Below are positions 14,101-29,100 of a DNA stretch of 64,000 bases, in pieces (position 1 is the stretch's first letter; each line of letters starts with the position of its first letter). Source of the stretch: Archivesica marissinica (lineage: Eukaryota; Mollusca; Bivalvia; Venerida; Vesicomyidae); NCBI GenBank assembly GCA_014843695.1, contig CM026387.1:64287842-64351841 (forward strand). The letters run 5' to 3'. The position numbers were made by a program, and so were the translations under genes. The notes under the pieces were generated by a model, which saw nothing but the letters and a program-made list of their open reading frames with translations, was not told where the DNA came from and did no database searches.

Positions 14101-17100
14101 TATGTGAGATTGGGATATCGTTGTACAATGTCACTTATATTTTTGGGGTAGTGGGGGGGGGGGGGTGGAATTGAGGTAAATTGTAATTTTTAAGCTGGAG
14201 ACAAGTGAAATTATCTGGAATCATGTAGCACCAGTCCTGTGTAGTCCAAATATTTAGAATTGAAAAATGTAACATTTTACTGTCAAAGAATTTTTCGAAA
14301 TAACAGATCGAAAAAAATTATGTAGAGGTCTTATATATAGGACTACAGTTTTGTGATCATATACACCTACCACTGTGAATGAAGACCACCCTTGGATATG
14401 CGTCTGCTTGGGATAGGGAGAAGCTGTGTAGTCTTTATTGCCTGGTTCATTTATTCTATGACATCCAGATAGCAGAATAATGTTGGTGGTCTTTATTCAC
14501 AGAGACGTTCTTTAAATGCAGGTGTGACTGTACCAGGCAGGGTGTTGTTAACCCTTACCTTCATAGAGATTTAGGTTAATATACTATTATATCTCCATAA
14601 AAACGACAGCCATTTAGCTATCATGTAGTGGATAAGTAGTGGCCATATCTATCCCACCTCCATAGATATTACTGGGACTACATGAGATTCTGGCCTTTAT
14701 TATGAACATTGGTTTGGCTACTACATTGTCAATGTATGTCGTATTGGTAATGGCGTCAAGAGGTGCTTCTATGAGGGAAAGTGTTAAATTCACTTTTATT
14801 TCTAAAGTGATTATTATTTTGTCTTCTTATTTTCTAATCTTCATGGGAGGAAGTTTATTATTTTCGCTTTTTGTTGGGAAGCCATTTTCTTCTTTAGTGT
14901 GTCATATTTCTGTCTGGTTGGCTGTAAAACATTTCATTTCAGACGGTTGCCTCGATTGTTGGAGGTTTCGCGACCCTCACATTTGCACCTCATATACATG
15001 ATTACACCTTTTCCCTGGTGGTGTTTGCTATCCTATGATTGGCCGATGCCTAAGTGTTTTGCTACCCTATAGTTAATTGGCTGTGGATTAACGTGGGTGG
15101 TTTTACAGAGTCAAAATTCTGTACATTTTAACAAATACAGGTAGTTCTATTTTGTGTGTGTGTGTTTTACGTTTATTTATCGTCGCTACCAGTTGCCCAT
15201 ATGAACGACGCCTCCTGAAGAGATTAGTAGTAGTTCTATTTAATTTTTTTAATCGTTTTTATAATGCCATATACAGTATTATCTACAATAGAACATTTGA
15301 AATTCTTTAAATACAGTCCAACCCGTGTTAGTGGTCACCTCTATTGTACAGTCCAACCCGTGTTAGTGGTCACCTCTATTGTACAGTCCAACCCGTGTTA
15401 GTGGTCACCTCTATTGTACAGTCCAACCCGTGTTAGTGGTCACCTCCATTATACAGTCCAACCCGTGTTAGTGGTCACCTCTATTGTACAGTCCAACCCG
15501 TGTTAGTGGTCACCTCTATTGTACAGTCCAACCCGTGTTAGTGGTCACCTCCATTATACAGTCCAACCCGTGTTAGTGGTCACCTCTATTGTACAGTCCA
15601 ACCCGTGTTAGTGGTCACCTCTATGTACAGTCCAACCCATGTTAGTGGTCACCTCTATTATACAGTCCAACCGTGTTAGTGGTCACCTCTATTGTACAGT
15701 CCAACCCGTGTTAGTGGTCACCTCTATTTACAGTCCAACCCATGTTAGTGGTCACCTCTATTATACAGTCCAACCCGTGTTAGTGGTCACCTCTATTGTA
15801 CAGTCCAACCCGTGTTAGTGGTCACCTCTATTATACAGTCCAACCCGTGTTAGTGGTCACCTCTATTATACAGTCCAACCCGTGTTAGTGGTCACCTCTA
15901 TTATACAGTCCAACCCGTGTTAGTGGTCACCTCTATTATACTGTCCAACCCGTGTTAGTGGTCACCTCTATTATACAGTCCAACCCGTGTTAGTGGTCAC
16001 CTCTATTATACAGTCCAACCCGTGTTAGTGGTCACCTCCATTAAGCAGCCAACCTGTATTAAGCAGCCAGTTTTCAGATTCCCAATATGTTATGTAGTTT
16101 TACCATACCATTGACCTCTATTAAGCAACCACCTATGTTAAGCAGCCACTTTGTGTGAGTATATTGGCTGGCTGCTTAAGACAGGTTTGACTGTATCACA
16201 TAATATCAGGCATGTTTGGAGCTCAATATCGGATAGTGATAGGATAAGTAACCTCTATCTCTTCGGGTAGCGAATCATCCACGAGAGAATTACGGAACAT
16301 CTAGTCGCGAAAACATAGGGTCGCGAAACATCTGTACGCTCATTATAATAATAAGTGTGGTGATAATTACATATGTATTTCCTAGAGGTTTCTGGCTGTA
16401 GAATTGTACATTGTACGCAGGGTACCAGTCAACAACTGTGGGGGTTACATTAACTAGTACTAGACAAAGCAGACTTTCTTCGTCTACTGTTTGTATCACC
16501 CACTCTAGTGGAAAGTGAGACTAGGCAGTCATCTTTAGGGTGATGGTGACGACTACAGCACCATCAGCAATTGCATCTATTGCAAATAACTAAAATTCCA
16601 TCATATATAATGCTTTGATAGCTCACATACATGTTTCTAGGGGTTTGATAGGGGTTCCCACCTCCAAGAAATGGCCTTGAACTTTGACCAAAAAATAGTT
16701 TTCAGAAATTATTTATGCATCAAAAAAACTTCATACATTATGCATTTCACAAAAACTTTGTATAGACATCTGAGGGCTAATACTCTACACCCACAGTAGG
16801 TCCCCCACCCCCAACAATATCAGTGACCATGAACTTGAAATTTGTCCATAAATAGTCTTAATTTCAGAAAATATTTCCACTATTGATTGATTGTTTAAAA
16901 ACCCAATGATAATATTGTGCAATGGTGAATAGGGATTCTGAATAGACTGGTACCTGGCATAGTTGTGACCATAGGCGGATGTTACAGTACTTTTATAGTA
17001 TAATTGGGTTGAACAAAGTTGTAAAAAAGAAGAAAAAAATGTTTCGAACACATAAAGCATAATCGTAATTTATGCTTCTATTGTTAGTATGTGTAACATT

Positions 17101-20100
17101 GGATGGGTGTATGTGTAACATTGGATGTATGTATGTGTAACCTTGGATGGGTGTATGTGTAACATTGGATGGGTGTATGTGTAACGTTGGATGTGTAACA
17201 TTGGATGGATGTATGTGTAACATTGGATGGGTATATGTGTAACGTTGGATGGGTGTATGTGTAATGTTGTATGTGTAACATTGGATGGATGTATGTGTAA
17301 CATTGGATGGGTGTATGTGTAACATTGGATGGATGTATGTGTAACATTGGATGGGTGTATGTGTAACGTTGGATGGGTGTATGTGTAACATTGGATGGGT
17401 GTATATGTAACGTTGGATGAGTGTATGTGTAACCTTGGATGGGTGTATGTGTAACATTGATGGGTGTATGTGTAACTTGGATGTGTATGTGTAACCTTGG
17501 ATGGGTGTATGTGTAACATTGGATGGGTGTATGTGTAACATTGGATGGGTGTATGTGTGACATTGGATGGGTGTATGTGTAATGTTGTATGTGTAACATT
17601 GGATGGATGTATGTGTAACATTGGATGGGTGTATGTATAACGTTGGATGGGTGTATGTGTAACGTTGGATGGGTGTATGTGTAACATTGGATGGGTGTAT
17701 GTGTAACATTGGATGGGTGTATGTGTAATGTTGTATGTGTAACATTGGATGGATGTATGTGTAACATTGGATGGGTGTATGTGTAACATTGGATGGGTGT
17801 ATGTGTAACATTGGATGGGTGTATGTGTAACATTGGATGGGTGTATGTGTAATGTTGGATGGATGTATGTGTAACGTTGGATGGGTGTATGTGTAATGTT
17901 GTATGTGTAACATTGGATGGATGTATGTGTAACATTGGATGGGTGTATGTGTAATGTTGGATGGGTGTATGTGTAACATTGGATGGGTGTATGTGTAACA
18001 TTGGATGGGTGTATGTGTAACGTTGGATGGATGTATGTGTAACGTTGGATGGGGGTGTATGTGTAATGTTGTATGTGTAACATTGGATGGATGTATGTGT
18101 AACATTGGATGGGTGTATGTGTAATGTTGGATGGGTGTATGTGTAACATTGGATGGATGTATGTGTAACGTTGGATGGGTGTATGTGTAGCGTTGGATGG
18201 GTGTATGTGTAACGTTGGATGGGTGTATGTGTAACATTGGATGGGTGTATGTGTAACATTGGATGGGTGTATGTGTAACGTTGGATGGGTGTATGTGTAA
18301 CATTGGATGGATGTATGTGTAACGTTGGATGGGTGTATGTGTAACGTTGGATGGATGGGTGTATGTGTAACGTTGGATGGGTGTATGTGTAACATTGGAT
18401 GGATGTATGTGTAACGTTGGATGGGTGTATGTGTAACATTGGATGGGTGTATGTGTAACATTGGATGGATGTATGTGTAACATTGGATGGGTGTATGTGT
18501 AACATTGGATGGATGTATGTGTAACGTTGGATGGGTGTATGTGTAGCATTGGATGGGTGTATGTGTAACGTTGGATGGGTGTATGTGTAACATTGGATGG
18601 GTGTATGTGTAATGTTGGATTGGTGTATGTGTAACATTGGACGGATGTATGTGTAATGTTGGATGGGTGTATGTGTAATGTTGGATGGATGGGTGTATGT
18701 TTAACATTGGATGGGTGTATGTGTAATGTTGGATGGGTGTATGTGTAACGTTGGATGGGTGTATGTGTAACATTGGATGGGGGTATGTGTAACATTGTAA
18801 CATTGGATGGATGTATGTGTAACATTGGATGGGGGTATGTGTAACATTGTAACATTGGATGGATATATGTGTAACATTGGATGGGTGTATGTGTAACGTT
18901 GGATGGGTGTATGTGTAACGTTGGATGGGTGTATGTGTAATGTTGGATGGGGGTATGTGTAACATTGTAACATTGGATGGATGTATGTGTAAAATTGGAT
19001 GGGTGTATGTGTAATGTAGGATGGGTGTATGTGTAACGTATGGCTATGGGTGTATGTGTAATGTTGGTATGGGTGTATGTGTGATATAGGATGGGTGTAT
19101 GTGTAAGGTTATGGTGTATGTGTAATATTGGATGGGTGTATGTGTAATATTGGTATGGGGATGTGTAATATTGGATGGGTGGTTAGGTATGGGTGGTATG
19201 TGTAATTTGGTATGGGTGTATGTGTAATTGGATGGGTGTATGTGTGCATTGGATGGGTGTATGTACATTGGATGGGTGTATGTGTAACATTGGATGGGTG
19301 TATGTATATTACATAGGATGGGTGTATGTGTAACATTGGATGGGTGTATGTGTGATATTGGATGGGTGTATGTGTTAATTGGATGGTGTATGTGTAACTA
19401 TGGGTTTATGTGTAATATTGGATGGGTGTATGTGTAATATTGGATGGGTGTATGTGTAACATTGGATGGGTGTATGTGTATATATTGGATGGGTGTATGT
19501 GTATATATGGATGGGTGTATGTGTAATTGGATATGGGTGTATGTGTACATTGGATGGGTGTATGTGTAATATGGATGGGTGTAAACGTTGGATGGGTGTA
19601 TGTGTAACATTGGATGGGTGTATTTGTACATGGATGGGTGTATGTGTAACATTGGATGGGTGTATGTGTAACATTAGGGTATGGGGTGTATGTGTAATAT
19701 AGGCTATGCGTGTATGTGTACATTGGATGGGTGTATGTGTAACGTTGGATGGGTGTATGTGTACATTGGTGGGTGTATGTGTAATTGGTTGTTATGTGTA
19801 ATATTGGATGGGTGTATGTGTAACTATGGTGTAGGTGTAATTGGTATGTGTGTATGTGTACATTGGATGGGTGTATGTGTAACTTTGGATGTGTGTATGT
19901 AGGTTGTGGGTGTATGTGTAATATTGGATGGGTGTATGTGTACATATTGGTATGGGTGTATTGGTACATATGTATGTGTAACGTTGGATGGGTGTATGTG
20001 TATGTGTGATATAGGCTGTGGGTGTATGTGTGCATGTTGTATGGGTGTATGTGTGATATGCTGTGGGATGTATGTGTGATATAGGCTGTGGTGTATGTGT

Positions 20101-23100
20101 AACATATAGGTATGGGTGTATGTGTACATTGGATGGGTGTATGTGTAACGTTGGATGGGTGTATGTGTAATATTGGTATGGGTGTATGTGTAATGTTGGA
20201 TGGGTGTATGTGTAACATATAGGCTATGGGTGTATGTGTATATATAGGTATGGTGTATGTGTACATATAGGTATGGGTGTATGTGTAACATTGGATGGGT
20301 GTATGTGTAACTATGTGTGTATGTGTGATATAGGTATGGGTGTATGTGTATATTGGTTGGTTGGATGGGTGTATGTGTAACATTGGATGGGTGTATGTGT
20401 ATTATATTGGATGGGTGTATGTGGGTGTATGTGTAATATATGTGTAACATTGGATGGTGTATGTGTATATATTGGTATGGGTGTATGTGTAACATTGGTA
20501 TGGGTGTATGTGTATATATTGTGTATGGGTGTATGTGTAACATTGGTATGGTGTATGTGTAATGTTGGTATGGGTGTATGTGTAGGCTGTGGGTGTTGTG
20601 TAATGGGTGTATGTGTATATGTTGGTATGTGTGTATGTGTACATATGGATGGGTGTATGTGTACATTGGATGGGTGTATGTGTAACATTGGATGGTGTAT
20701 GTGTATATAGGCTGTGGGTGTATGTGTAACTATGGGTGTATGTGTAATTAGATGGTGTATGTGTAACGTTGGATGGGTGTATGTGTAACATTGGATGGGT
20801 GTATGTGTGATGTTGGATGGGTGGTTAACATTGGATGGGTGTATGTGTAATTGGATGGGTGTATGTGTAACATTGGATGGGTGTATGTGTAACATTGGTG
20901 GGTGTATGTGTAACATTGGATGGTTATGTGTAACATTGGATGGGTGTATGTGTAACGTTGGATGGGTGTATGTGTAACGTTGGATGGGTGTATTGTAAGG
21001 TTATGGGTGTATGTGTAACGTTGGATGGGTGTATGTGTAACATTGGATGGGTGTATGTGTAACATTGGATGGGTGTATGTGTAACTTGGATGGGTGTATG
21101 TGTAACATTGGATGGGTGTATGTGTAACGTTGGATGGGTGTATGTGTAACATTGGATGGGTGTATGTGTAATTGGATGGGTGTATGTGTAATGATTGGTG
21201 GATGTATGTGTAACGTTGGATGGGTGTATGTGTAACGTTGGATGTGTGTGTGTGTTGGATGGGTGTATGTGTAACGTTGGATGGGTGTATGTGTAACATT
21301 GGATGGGTGTATGTGTAATGTTGGATGGGTGTATGTGTAACATTGGATGGATGTATGTGTAATGTTGGATGGGTGTATGTGTAACGTTGGATGGATGGGT
21401 GTATGTTTAACATTGGATGGGTGTATGTGTAACGTTGGATGGGTGTATGTGTAACGTTGGATGGGTGTATGTGTAACATTGGATGGGTGTATGTGTAACA
21501 TTGGATGGGGGTATGTGTAACATTGTAACATTGGATGGATGTATGTGTAACATTGGATGGGGGTATGTGTAACATTGTAACATTGGATGGATATATGTGT
21601 AACATTGGATGGGTGTATGTGTAACGTTGGATGGGTGTATGTGTAACGTTGGATGGGTGTATGTGTAATGTTGGATGGGGGTATGTGTAACATTGTAACA
21701 TTGGATGGATGTATGTGTAGTGTAACATTGGATGGGTGTATGTGTAACGTTGGATGGGTGTATGTGTAACGTTGGATGGGTGTATGTGTTAACATTGGAT
21801 GGATGTATGTGTAACATTGGATGGGTGTATGTGTAACGTAGGATGGGTGTATGTGTAACGTTGGATGGGGTGTATGTGTAACATTGGATGGGTGTATGTG
21901 TAACGTTGTGGGGTATGTGTAACATTGGATGGGTGTATGTATATGTTGGATGGGTGTATGTGTAACATTGGATGGGTGTATGTGTAACGTTGGATGGGTG
22001 TATGTGTAACATTGGATGGGTGTATGTGTAATGTTGGATGGGTGTATGTGTAACATTGGATGGGTGTATGTATAACGTTGGATGGGTGTATGTGTAACGT
22101 TGGATGGTGGATGGGTGTATGTGTAACATTGGATGGGTGTATGTGTAACGTTGGATGGTGTATGTGTAACATTGGATGGATATATGTGTAACATTGGATG
22201 GTGTATGTGTAACGTTGGATGGGTGTATGTGTAACGTTGGATGTGTGTATGTGTAACGTTGGATGGGTGTATGTGTAACGTTGGATGGGTGTATGTGTAA
22301 CATTGGATGGGTTATGTGTAACGTTGGATGGGTGTATGTGTAATGTTGGATGGGTGTATGTGTAACATTGGATGGGTGTATGTGTAACATTGGATGGGTG
22401 TATGTGTAACGCTGGATGGGTGTATGTGTAACGTTGGATGGGTGTATGTGTAATGTTGGATGGGTGTATGTGTAACATTGGATGGGTGTATGTGTAACGT
22501 TGGATGGGTGTATGTGTAACGTTGGATGGGTGTATTTGTAATGTTGGATGGGTGTATGTGTAACATTGGATGGGTGTATGTGTAACATTGGATGGGTGTA
22601 TGTGTAACATTGGATGGGTGTATGTGTAACATTGGATGGGTGTATGTGTAACATTGGATGGGTGTATGTGTAACGTTGGATGGGTGTATGTGTAACATTG
22701 GATGGGTGTATGTATAACGTTGGATGGGTGTATGTGTAACGTTGGATGGTGGATGGGTGTATGTGTAATGTTGGATGGGTGTATGTGTAATGTTGGATGG
22801 TGTATATGTAATGTTGGATGGGTGTATGTATAATGTTGGATGGGTGTATGTGTAACGCTGGATGGGTGTATGTGTAACGTTGGATGGGTGTATGTGTAAC
22901 GTTGATGGGTGTATGTGTACCATTGGATGGGTGTATGTGTAACATTGGATGGGTGTATGTGTAATGTTGGATGGGTGTATGTGTAACATTGGATGGGTGT
23001 ATGTGTAACGTTGGATGGGTGTATGTGTAACATTGGATGGGTGTATGTGTAACATTGGATGGGTGTATGTGTAACGTTGGATGGGTGTATGTGTAACATT

Positions 23101-26100
23101 GGATGGGTGTATGTGTAACATTGGATGGGTGTATGTGTAACATTGGATGGGTGTATGTGTAACATTGGATGGGTGTATGTGTAACGTTGGATGGGTGTAT
23201 GTATAATATTGGATGGGTGTATGTGTAACGTTGGATGGGTGTATGTGTAACGTTGGATGGGTGTATGTGTAACATTGGATGGGTGTATGTGTAATGTTGG
23301 ATGGGTGTATGTGTAACGTTGGATGGGTGTATGTATAATGTTGGATGGGTGTATGTGTAACATTGGATGGGTGTATGTGTAACATTGGATGGGTGTATGT
23401 ATAATGTTGGATGGGTGTATGTGGAACATTTGATGGGTATATGTGTAATGTTGGATGGGTATATGTGTAACATTGGATGGGTGTATGTATAATGTTGGAT
23501 GGGTTGTGTAACGTTGGATGGTGTATGTATAATGTTGGATGGGTGTATGTGTAACATTGGATGGGTGTATGTGTAACGTTGGATGGGTGTATATAATGTT
23601 GGATGGGTGTATGTGTAATGTTGGATGGGTGTATGTGGAACATTTGATGGGTATATGTGTAATGTTGGATGGGTGTATGTGTAACATTGGATGGGTGTAT
23701 GTATAATGTTGGATGGGTGTATGTGTAACGTTGGATGGGTGTATGTGGAACGTTTGATAGGTGTATGTGTAACATTGGATGGGTGTATGTGTAACATTGG
23801 ATGGGTGTATGTGTAACGTTGGATGGGTGTATGTGTAACGTTGGATGGGTGTATGTGTAACGTTGGATGAGTGTATGTGTAACGTTGGATGGGTGTATGT
23901 GTAACGTTGGATGGGTGTATGTGTAACGTTGGATGGGTGTATGTGTAACGTTGGATGAGTGTATGTGTAACGTTGGATGGGTATGTGTAACGTTGGATGG
24001 GTGTATGTGTAACGTTGGATGAGTGTATGTGTAACGTTGGATGAGTGTATGTGTAACGTTGGATGGGTGTATGTGTAACGTTGGATGGGTGTATGTGTAA
24101 CGTTGGATGGGTGTATGTGTAACGTTGGATGAGTGTATGTGTAACGTTGGATGGGTGTATGTGTAATGTTGGATATGAACATACAATATTAGATCATTCT
24201 TTATTTTAGGAATAATTGTGAACTTTTTTTAATTTAGGGTTTATTTTAGAGTATGAAAAATGGACTGAGTGGGTCAGAAAAAGGGCAGGGTGGGTCAGAA
24301 AAAGGGCAGGGTAGGTCAGATAAAGGGCAGAGTGCATTTTGAGCAGTCAAGGTGATAGGTGGGATATTTGTTTTAAGCATAATTTACAACAAATAATTAT
24401 GTACACAATAAATACAAGTGAATTGAAAGCTAAAAGCTTATTGGATTTCTCTACACTGATGCAGTAGACATATATGGCAAAAGGGCAGACAGGATCGAGT
24501 TGATAAAGGTCTGCCCACCCAAAAGCACTCACCTGTTGAGGCTTATAAATAATAAATAAAATTTAAAAAAGGGTGGACATTAATGGGCAAAAAAGACAGG
24601 GTGGGGCGTTGTGTCATTCTGCTCTAGAACCCTAGTTAAATAAAGTGTTATTTCCATTGTGAACAGGTTCTGCCAACTCCAGGTGGGACAGGGTGGGGCG
24701 TTGTGTCATTCTGCTCTAGGACCCTAGTTAAATAAAGTGTTATTTCCATTGTGAACAGGTTCTGCCAACTCCAGGTGGGGCAGGGTGGGGCAGGGTGGGA
24801 CATTGTGTCATTCTGCTCTAGAACCCTAGTTAAATAAAGTGATATTTCCATTGTGAACAGGTTCTGCCAACTCCGTGTGAAGATCAGCTACTTCTGGTAG
24901 ATTTAGTTGGAGCAATAAAGGTGCTACCCACCGACACGCTGGTGCAGACTGTGAAAGAAGTTCTCAATAATCCACCATCCAGTGAACTTAGTAGGACAAA
25001 GGTATGTACAATTTCTCGCTTGCTAAGACACTGTTATAAGTAAAACTGTGAAGCAGTCTGTAATCTTTTTTTTCAGTCTCTAATCTTTACTCAATATATT
25101 CCCAAAACTGACTATGAGCCGGCTCATCAGGATCTGCACTTTTTGCAAGTAATATTACTATTTTTAGAACAAAATTACCTGGTACCCATTTTGATAAATG
25201 AACTGATCCAAATGTAATTTTCTTATTAATTTATTGGTCTAAAACTATCATGGACTAGTCCATGTCAGTTACTTGGGGTTGAATGGGTTAAACCCCAAGA
25301 AAACAAGTGAACGTCCTTGCTTTGTTGTTGTGTCATAATTTGTTTTGTATTTTCATCATTGCTTCTGTGTCAGGTTTATTGCATATTTCTAACTGTTGTG
25401 TTACAGAAAGGTATACCCCTAGAGATAAACATGCTGCAGTTTTTCTACGCGTATGTTCAGAGAACGTCGGCCAATCAGCTGATGGATTCCTGGTTATCTC
25501 TCTCTAGTCTCCTCAAAGAATCTCTACAGCTCAACCTTGTTGCACCGGGACAGTTTCTACTTCTCCTGTAAGTTTGGTGTAGAATTTATGCCTTCGTTTA
25601 TGTATAAAGTCTATATCCGCTATGTCAAAGTCGGTTATGGCGAATTCTCCCGTTATCTCGAAGTCGGATCAAAGTCCCGTTTCAGACACTATCATTGTAC
25701 ATATAACTGGCCCTGTTTATATCGAATTTTGTTAAGTCAAGCTTCGGTTATGTCGAAGTATTTTGTTCGATCCGACGGAATTTGACATACCGGATCTAGA
25801 CTGTACATGTATATTCAACTCGTGGAAGTCGTGATAGCGCAGTGGATGCGCGTTCGCTTAAGGTGCGAAAGGTCCGGAGTTCGAGCCCCACTGGAGCCGT
25901 TACGATTGTGCCCTTAGGCAAGGCATTTAAATTCCACGTTGCCTCTTCTCTCTCCCTCGTGGCGATGGATTCCATCAGGAATGAGGTCTCGATAGTGATT
26001 TATATAAGTTGAAATAACTTGTTTCGCAATCGAGCTAAAATAAATTTGTATAAACTAGCATGTAGTTTAATGCTTGTAGTATTCTGCTCTACACTTCACT

Positions 26101-29100
26101 AGCATAAAGCATCTGTGTTTGTTAAGATGTTAAGTGGGACATCTCCAGGTGAATATTAGTCCTTTTATATTCTGGAGGATAATGCAATGTACAGAAGAAT
26201 CTCCAATTTAAGGAGTATCCTTGGTTCTGTTACATGACTGGTGTATAGCACTGCTACCTTTGTTTATAGTCTCATCTGAAAGACTGTTAATATTATTATG
26301 GTCAGAGGTGGATCGAACCTGCGATCCCTGCATACGCAGTCCAACATGTTAACCCCTGACCTCTTTGCCACTACCAGGGATGCTTCTTGAATTGGAGCGT
26401 CTTCTGTAACGTACACTATCCGCGCACTATCCTCCAAACAATAAAATCTATTTCTGGAAGATTCGGCCCAAGTAACCAGGGCGGACGATGATAAATAAGC
26501 GCGTGAACAAATCAAATGGATACTCTCAATGATATCTATGGAAACTTCAGTGAGGTAAAAGTCATCAAACATTGTAGGTACATTGGTCTTGGTCAATGGA
26601 CGACCATTGATGCCTGGTGCATTGTGTTGTGTGCATCGCATTATACATAACCATTTACACGAAGAAAAGATCTGTTGGCTTTCCAGTTAACGCATTACCT
26701 GGTCAACAGTCAGCTCATACCCATGCTTATTTTTAAAGGAGAAAGTATAGAAAAAATAAGACATTGATTTGTAAATAGTAGCCGTATGTGGTAATAACAT
26801 GATGGTGAAAAACATATAATATATTATAGGCTATAGTGAATCGCTCGATTAACAACACTGTATCTGGTCCAATGCTGTATCTATAAACAGTTACTTTTCC
26901 CCGATAAATATAATATTCATATTGTATACACATGTACATTAAAAAAAAAAAATTAAAATTAGTATTTTTCTTGTTCATTCATTAGCTTTATTATTCATTA
27001 AGGTTTATGATCCGTATAATCCTCTATTTAAAATTGACATATTCACATTTTTCGAATAAAAAGGAACAAGTTGACCAGAAATCTAGTATGAGATGACTAA
27101 ATAGGTTATTATTGACTAGGGTAGTAGTTGACCGGGTATGGTCTGGTATGAGATGACTAAATAGGTTATTATTGACTAGGGTAGTAGTTGACCGGGTATG
27201 GTCTGGTATGAGATGACTAAATAGGTTATTATTGTCTAGGGAACTAGTTGACCGGGTATGGTCTGGTATGAGATGACTAAATAGGTTATTATTGTCTAGG
27301 GTACTAGTTGACCGGGTATGGTCTGGTATGAGATGACTAAATAGGTTATTATTGACTAGGGTACTAGTTGACCGGGTATGGTCTGGTATGAGATGACTAA
27401 ATAGGTTATTATTGACTAGGGAACTAGTTGACCGGGTATGGTCTGGTATGAGATGACTAAATAGGTTATTATTGACTAGGGAACTAGTTGACCGGGTATG
27501 GTCTGGTATGAGATGACTAAATAGGTTATTATTGACTAGGGAACTAGTTGACTGGGTATGGTCTGGTATGAGATGACTAAATAGGTTATTATTGACTAGG
27601 GAACTAGTTGACCGGGTACCATCTGTTGCCTATTTCTAGTTATGTCATGTATTCCCCTGTATTTTTGCAGCATTCTGAATGAGTTTATCCACAAAACACC
27701 ATCTATGGTAGACAAGAAGAACCAGCGTGAGATTCAAGAGATTGCACAAAAGCTGCTGGAGGCGGTCTCCTATATAGCTGGTTCAAGCCTTGAACAGACC
27801 ACCTGGCTGAGGAAGAACTATGCCGTAAAACCAGGGCCACAGTCTGATGCACCGGAGGAAGGGAACCAGCCTGATGATGGTGAGTAGCTTGCAGTATAGA
27901 ATACACAGTAAAACCAGGGTCACAGTCTGATGCACCGGAGGATGGGAACCAGTCTGATGATGGTGAGTAGCTTGCAGTATAGAATACACAGTAAAACCAG
28001 GGCCACAGTCTGATGCACCGGAGGATGGGAACCAGCCTGATGATGGTGAGTAGCTTGCAGTATAGAATACACAGTAAAGCCGGGCCACAGTCTGATGCAA
28101 CGGAGGATGGGAACCAGCCTGATGATGGTGAGTAGCTTGGCAGTATAGAATACACAGTAAAACCAGGGCCACAGTCTGATGCACCGGAGGATGGGAACCA
28201 GTCTGATGATGGTGAGTAGCTTGCAGTGTAGAAAACACAGTAAAGCCGGGCCACAGTCTGATGCACCGGAGGATGGGAACCAGCCTGATGATGGTGAGTA
28301 GCTTGCAGTATAGAAAACACAGTAAAGCCGGGCTACAGTCTGATGCACCGGAGGATGGAAACCAGCCTGATGATGGTGAGTAGCTTGCAGTATAGAAAAC
28401 ACAGTAAAGCCGGGCTACAGTCTGATGCACCGGAGGAAGGGAACCAGCCTGATGATGGTGAGTAGCTTGCAGTATAGAATACACAGTAAAACCAGGGCCA
28501 CAGTCTGATGCACCGGAGGATGGGAACCAGTCTGATGATGGTGAGTAGCTTGCAGTATAGAATACACAGTAAAACCAGGGCCACAGTCTGATGCACCGGA
28601 GGATGGGAACCAGTCTGATGATGGTGAGTAGCTTGCAGTGTAGAAAACACAGTAAAGCCGGGCCACAGTCTGATGCACCGGAGGATGGGAACCAGCCTGA
28701 TGATGGTGAGTAGCTTGCAGTATAGAAAACACAGTAAAGCCGGGCTACAGTCTGATGCACCGGAGGATGGAAACCAGCCTGATGATGGTGAGTAGCTTGC
28801 AGTATAGAATACACAGTAAAGCCTGGCCACAGTCTGATGCACCGGAGGATGGGAACCAGCCTGATGATGGTGAGTAGCTTGCAGTATAGATTACACAGTA
28901 AATCCGGGCCACAGTCTGATGCACCGGAGGATGGGAACCAGCCTGATGATGGTGAGTAGCTTGCAGTATAGAATACACAGTAAAACCAGGGCCACAGTCT
29001 GATGCACCGGAGGATGGGAACCAGCCTGATGATGGTGAGTAGCTTGCAGTATAGAATACACAGTAAATCCGGGCCACAGTCTGATGCACCGGAGGATGGG

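Noticed and set aside
14702..15001. 99-aa open frame with hydrophobic segments
   Set aside because: No recognisable family, no splice or promoter evidence, AT-rich intron; hydrophobicity follows from T-rich sequence.
16993..24186. Several reverse-strand open frames of 500-800 aa (THPMLHIHPSNV repeats)
   Set aside because: They are the 22-bp array read in all three reverse frames. The unit has no stop on that strand, so any frame stays open; no promoter, signal or domain.
26264..26641. 125-aa reverse open frame
   Set aside because: Largely a reverse SINE G copy; no protein similarity seen.
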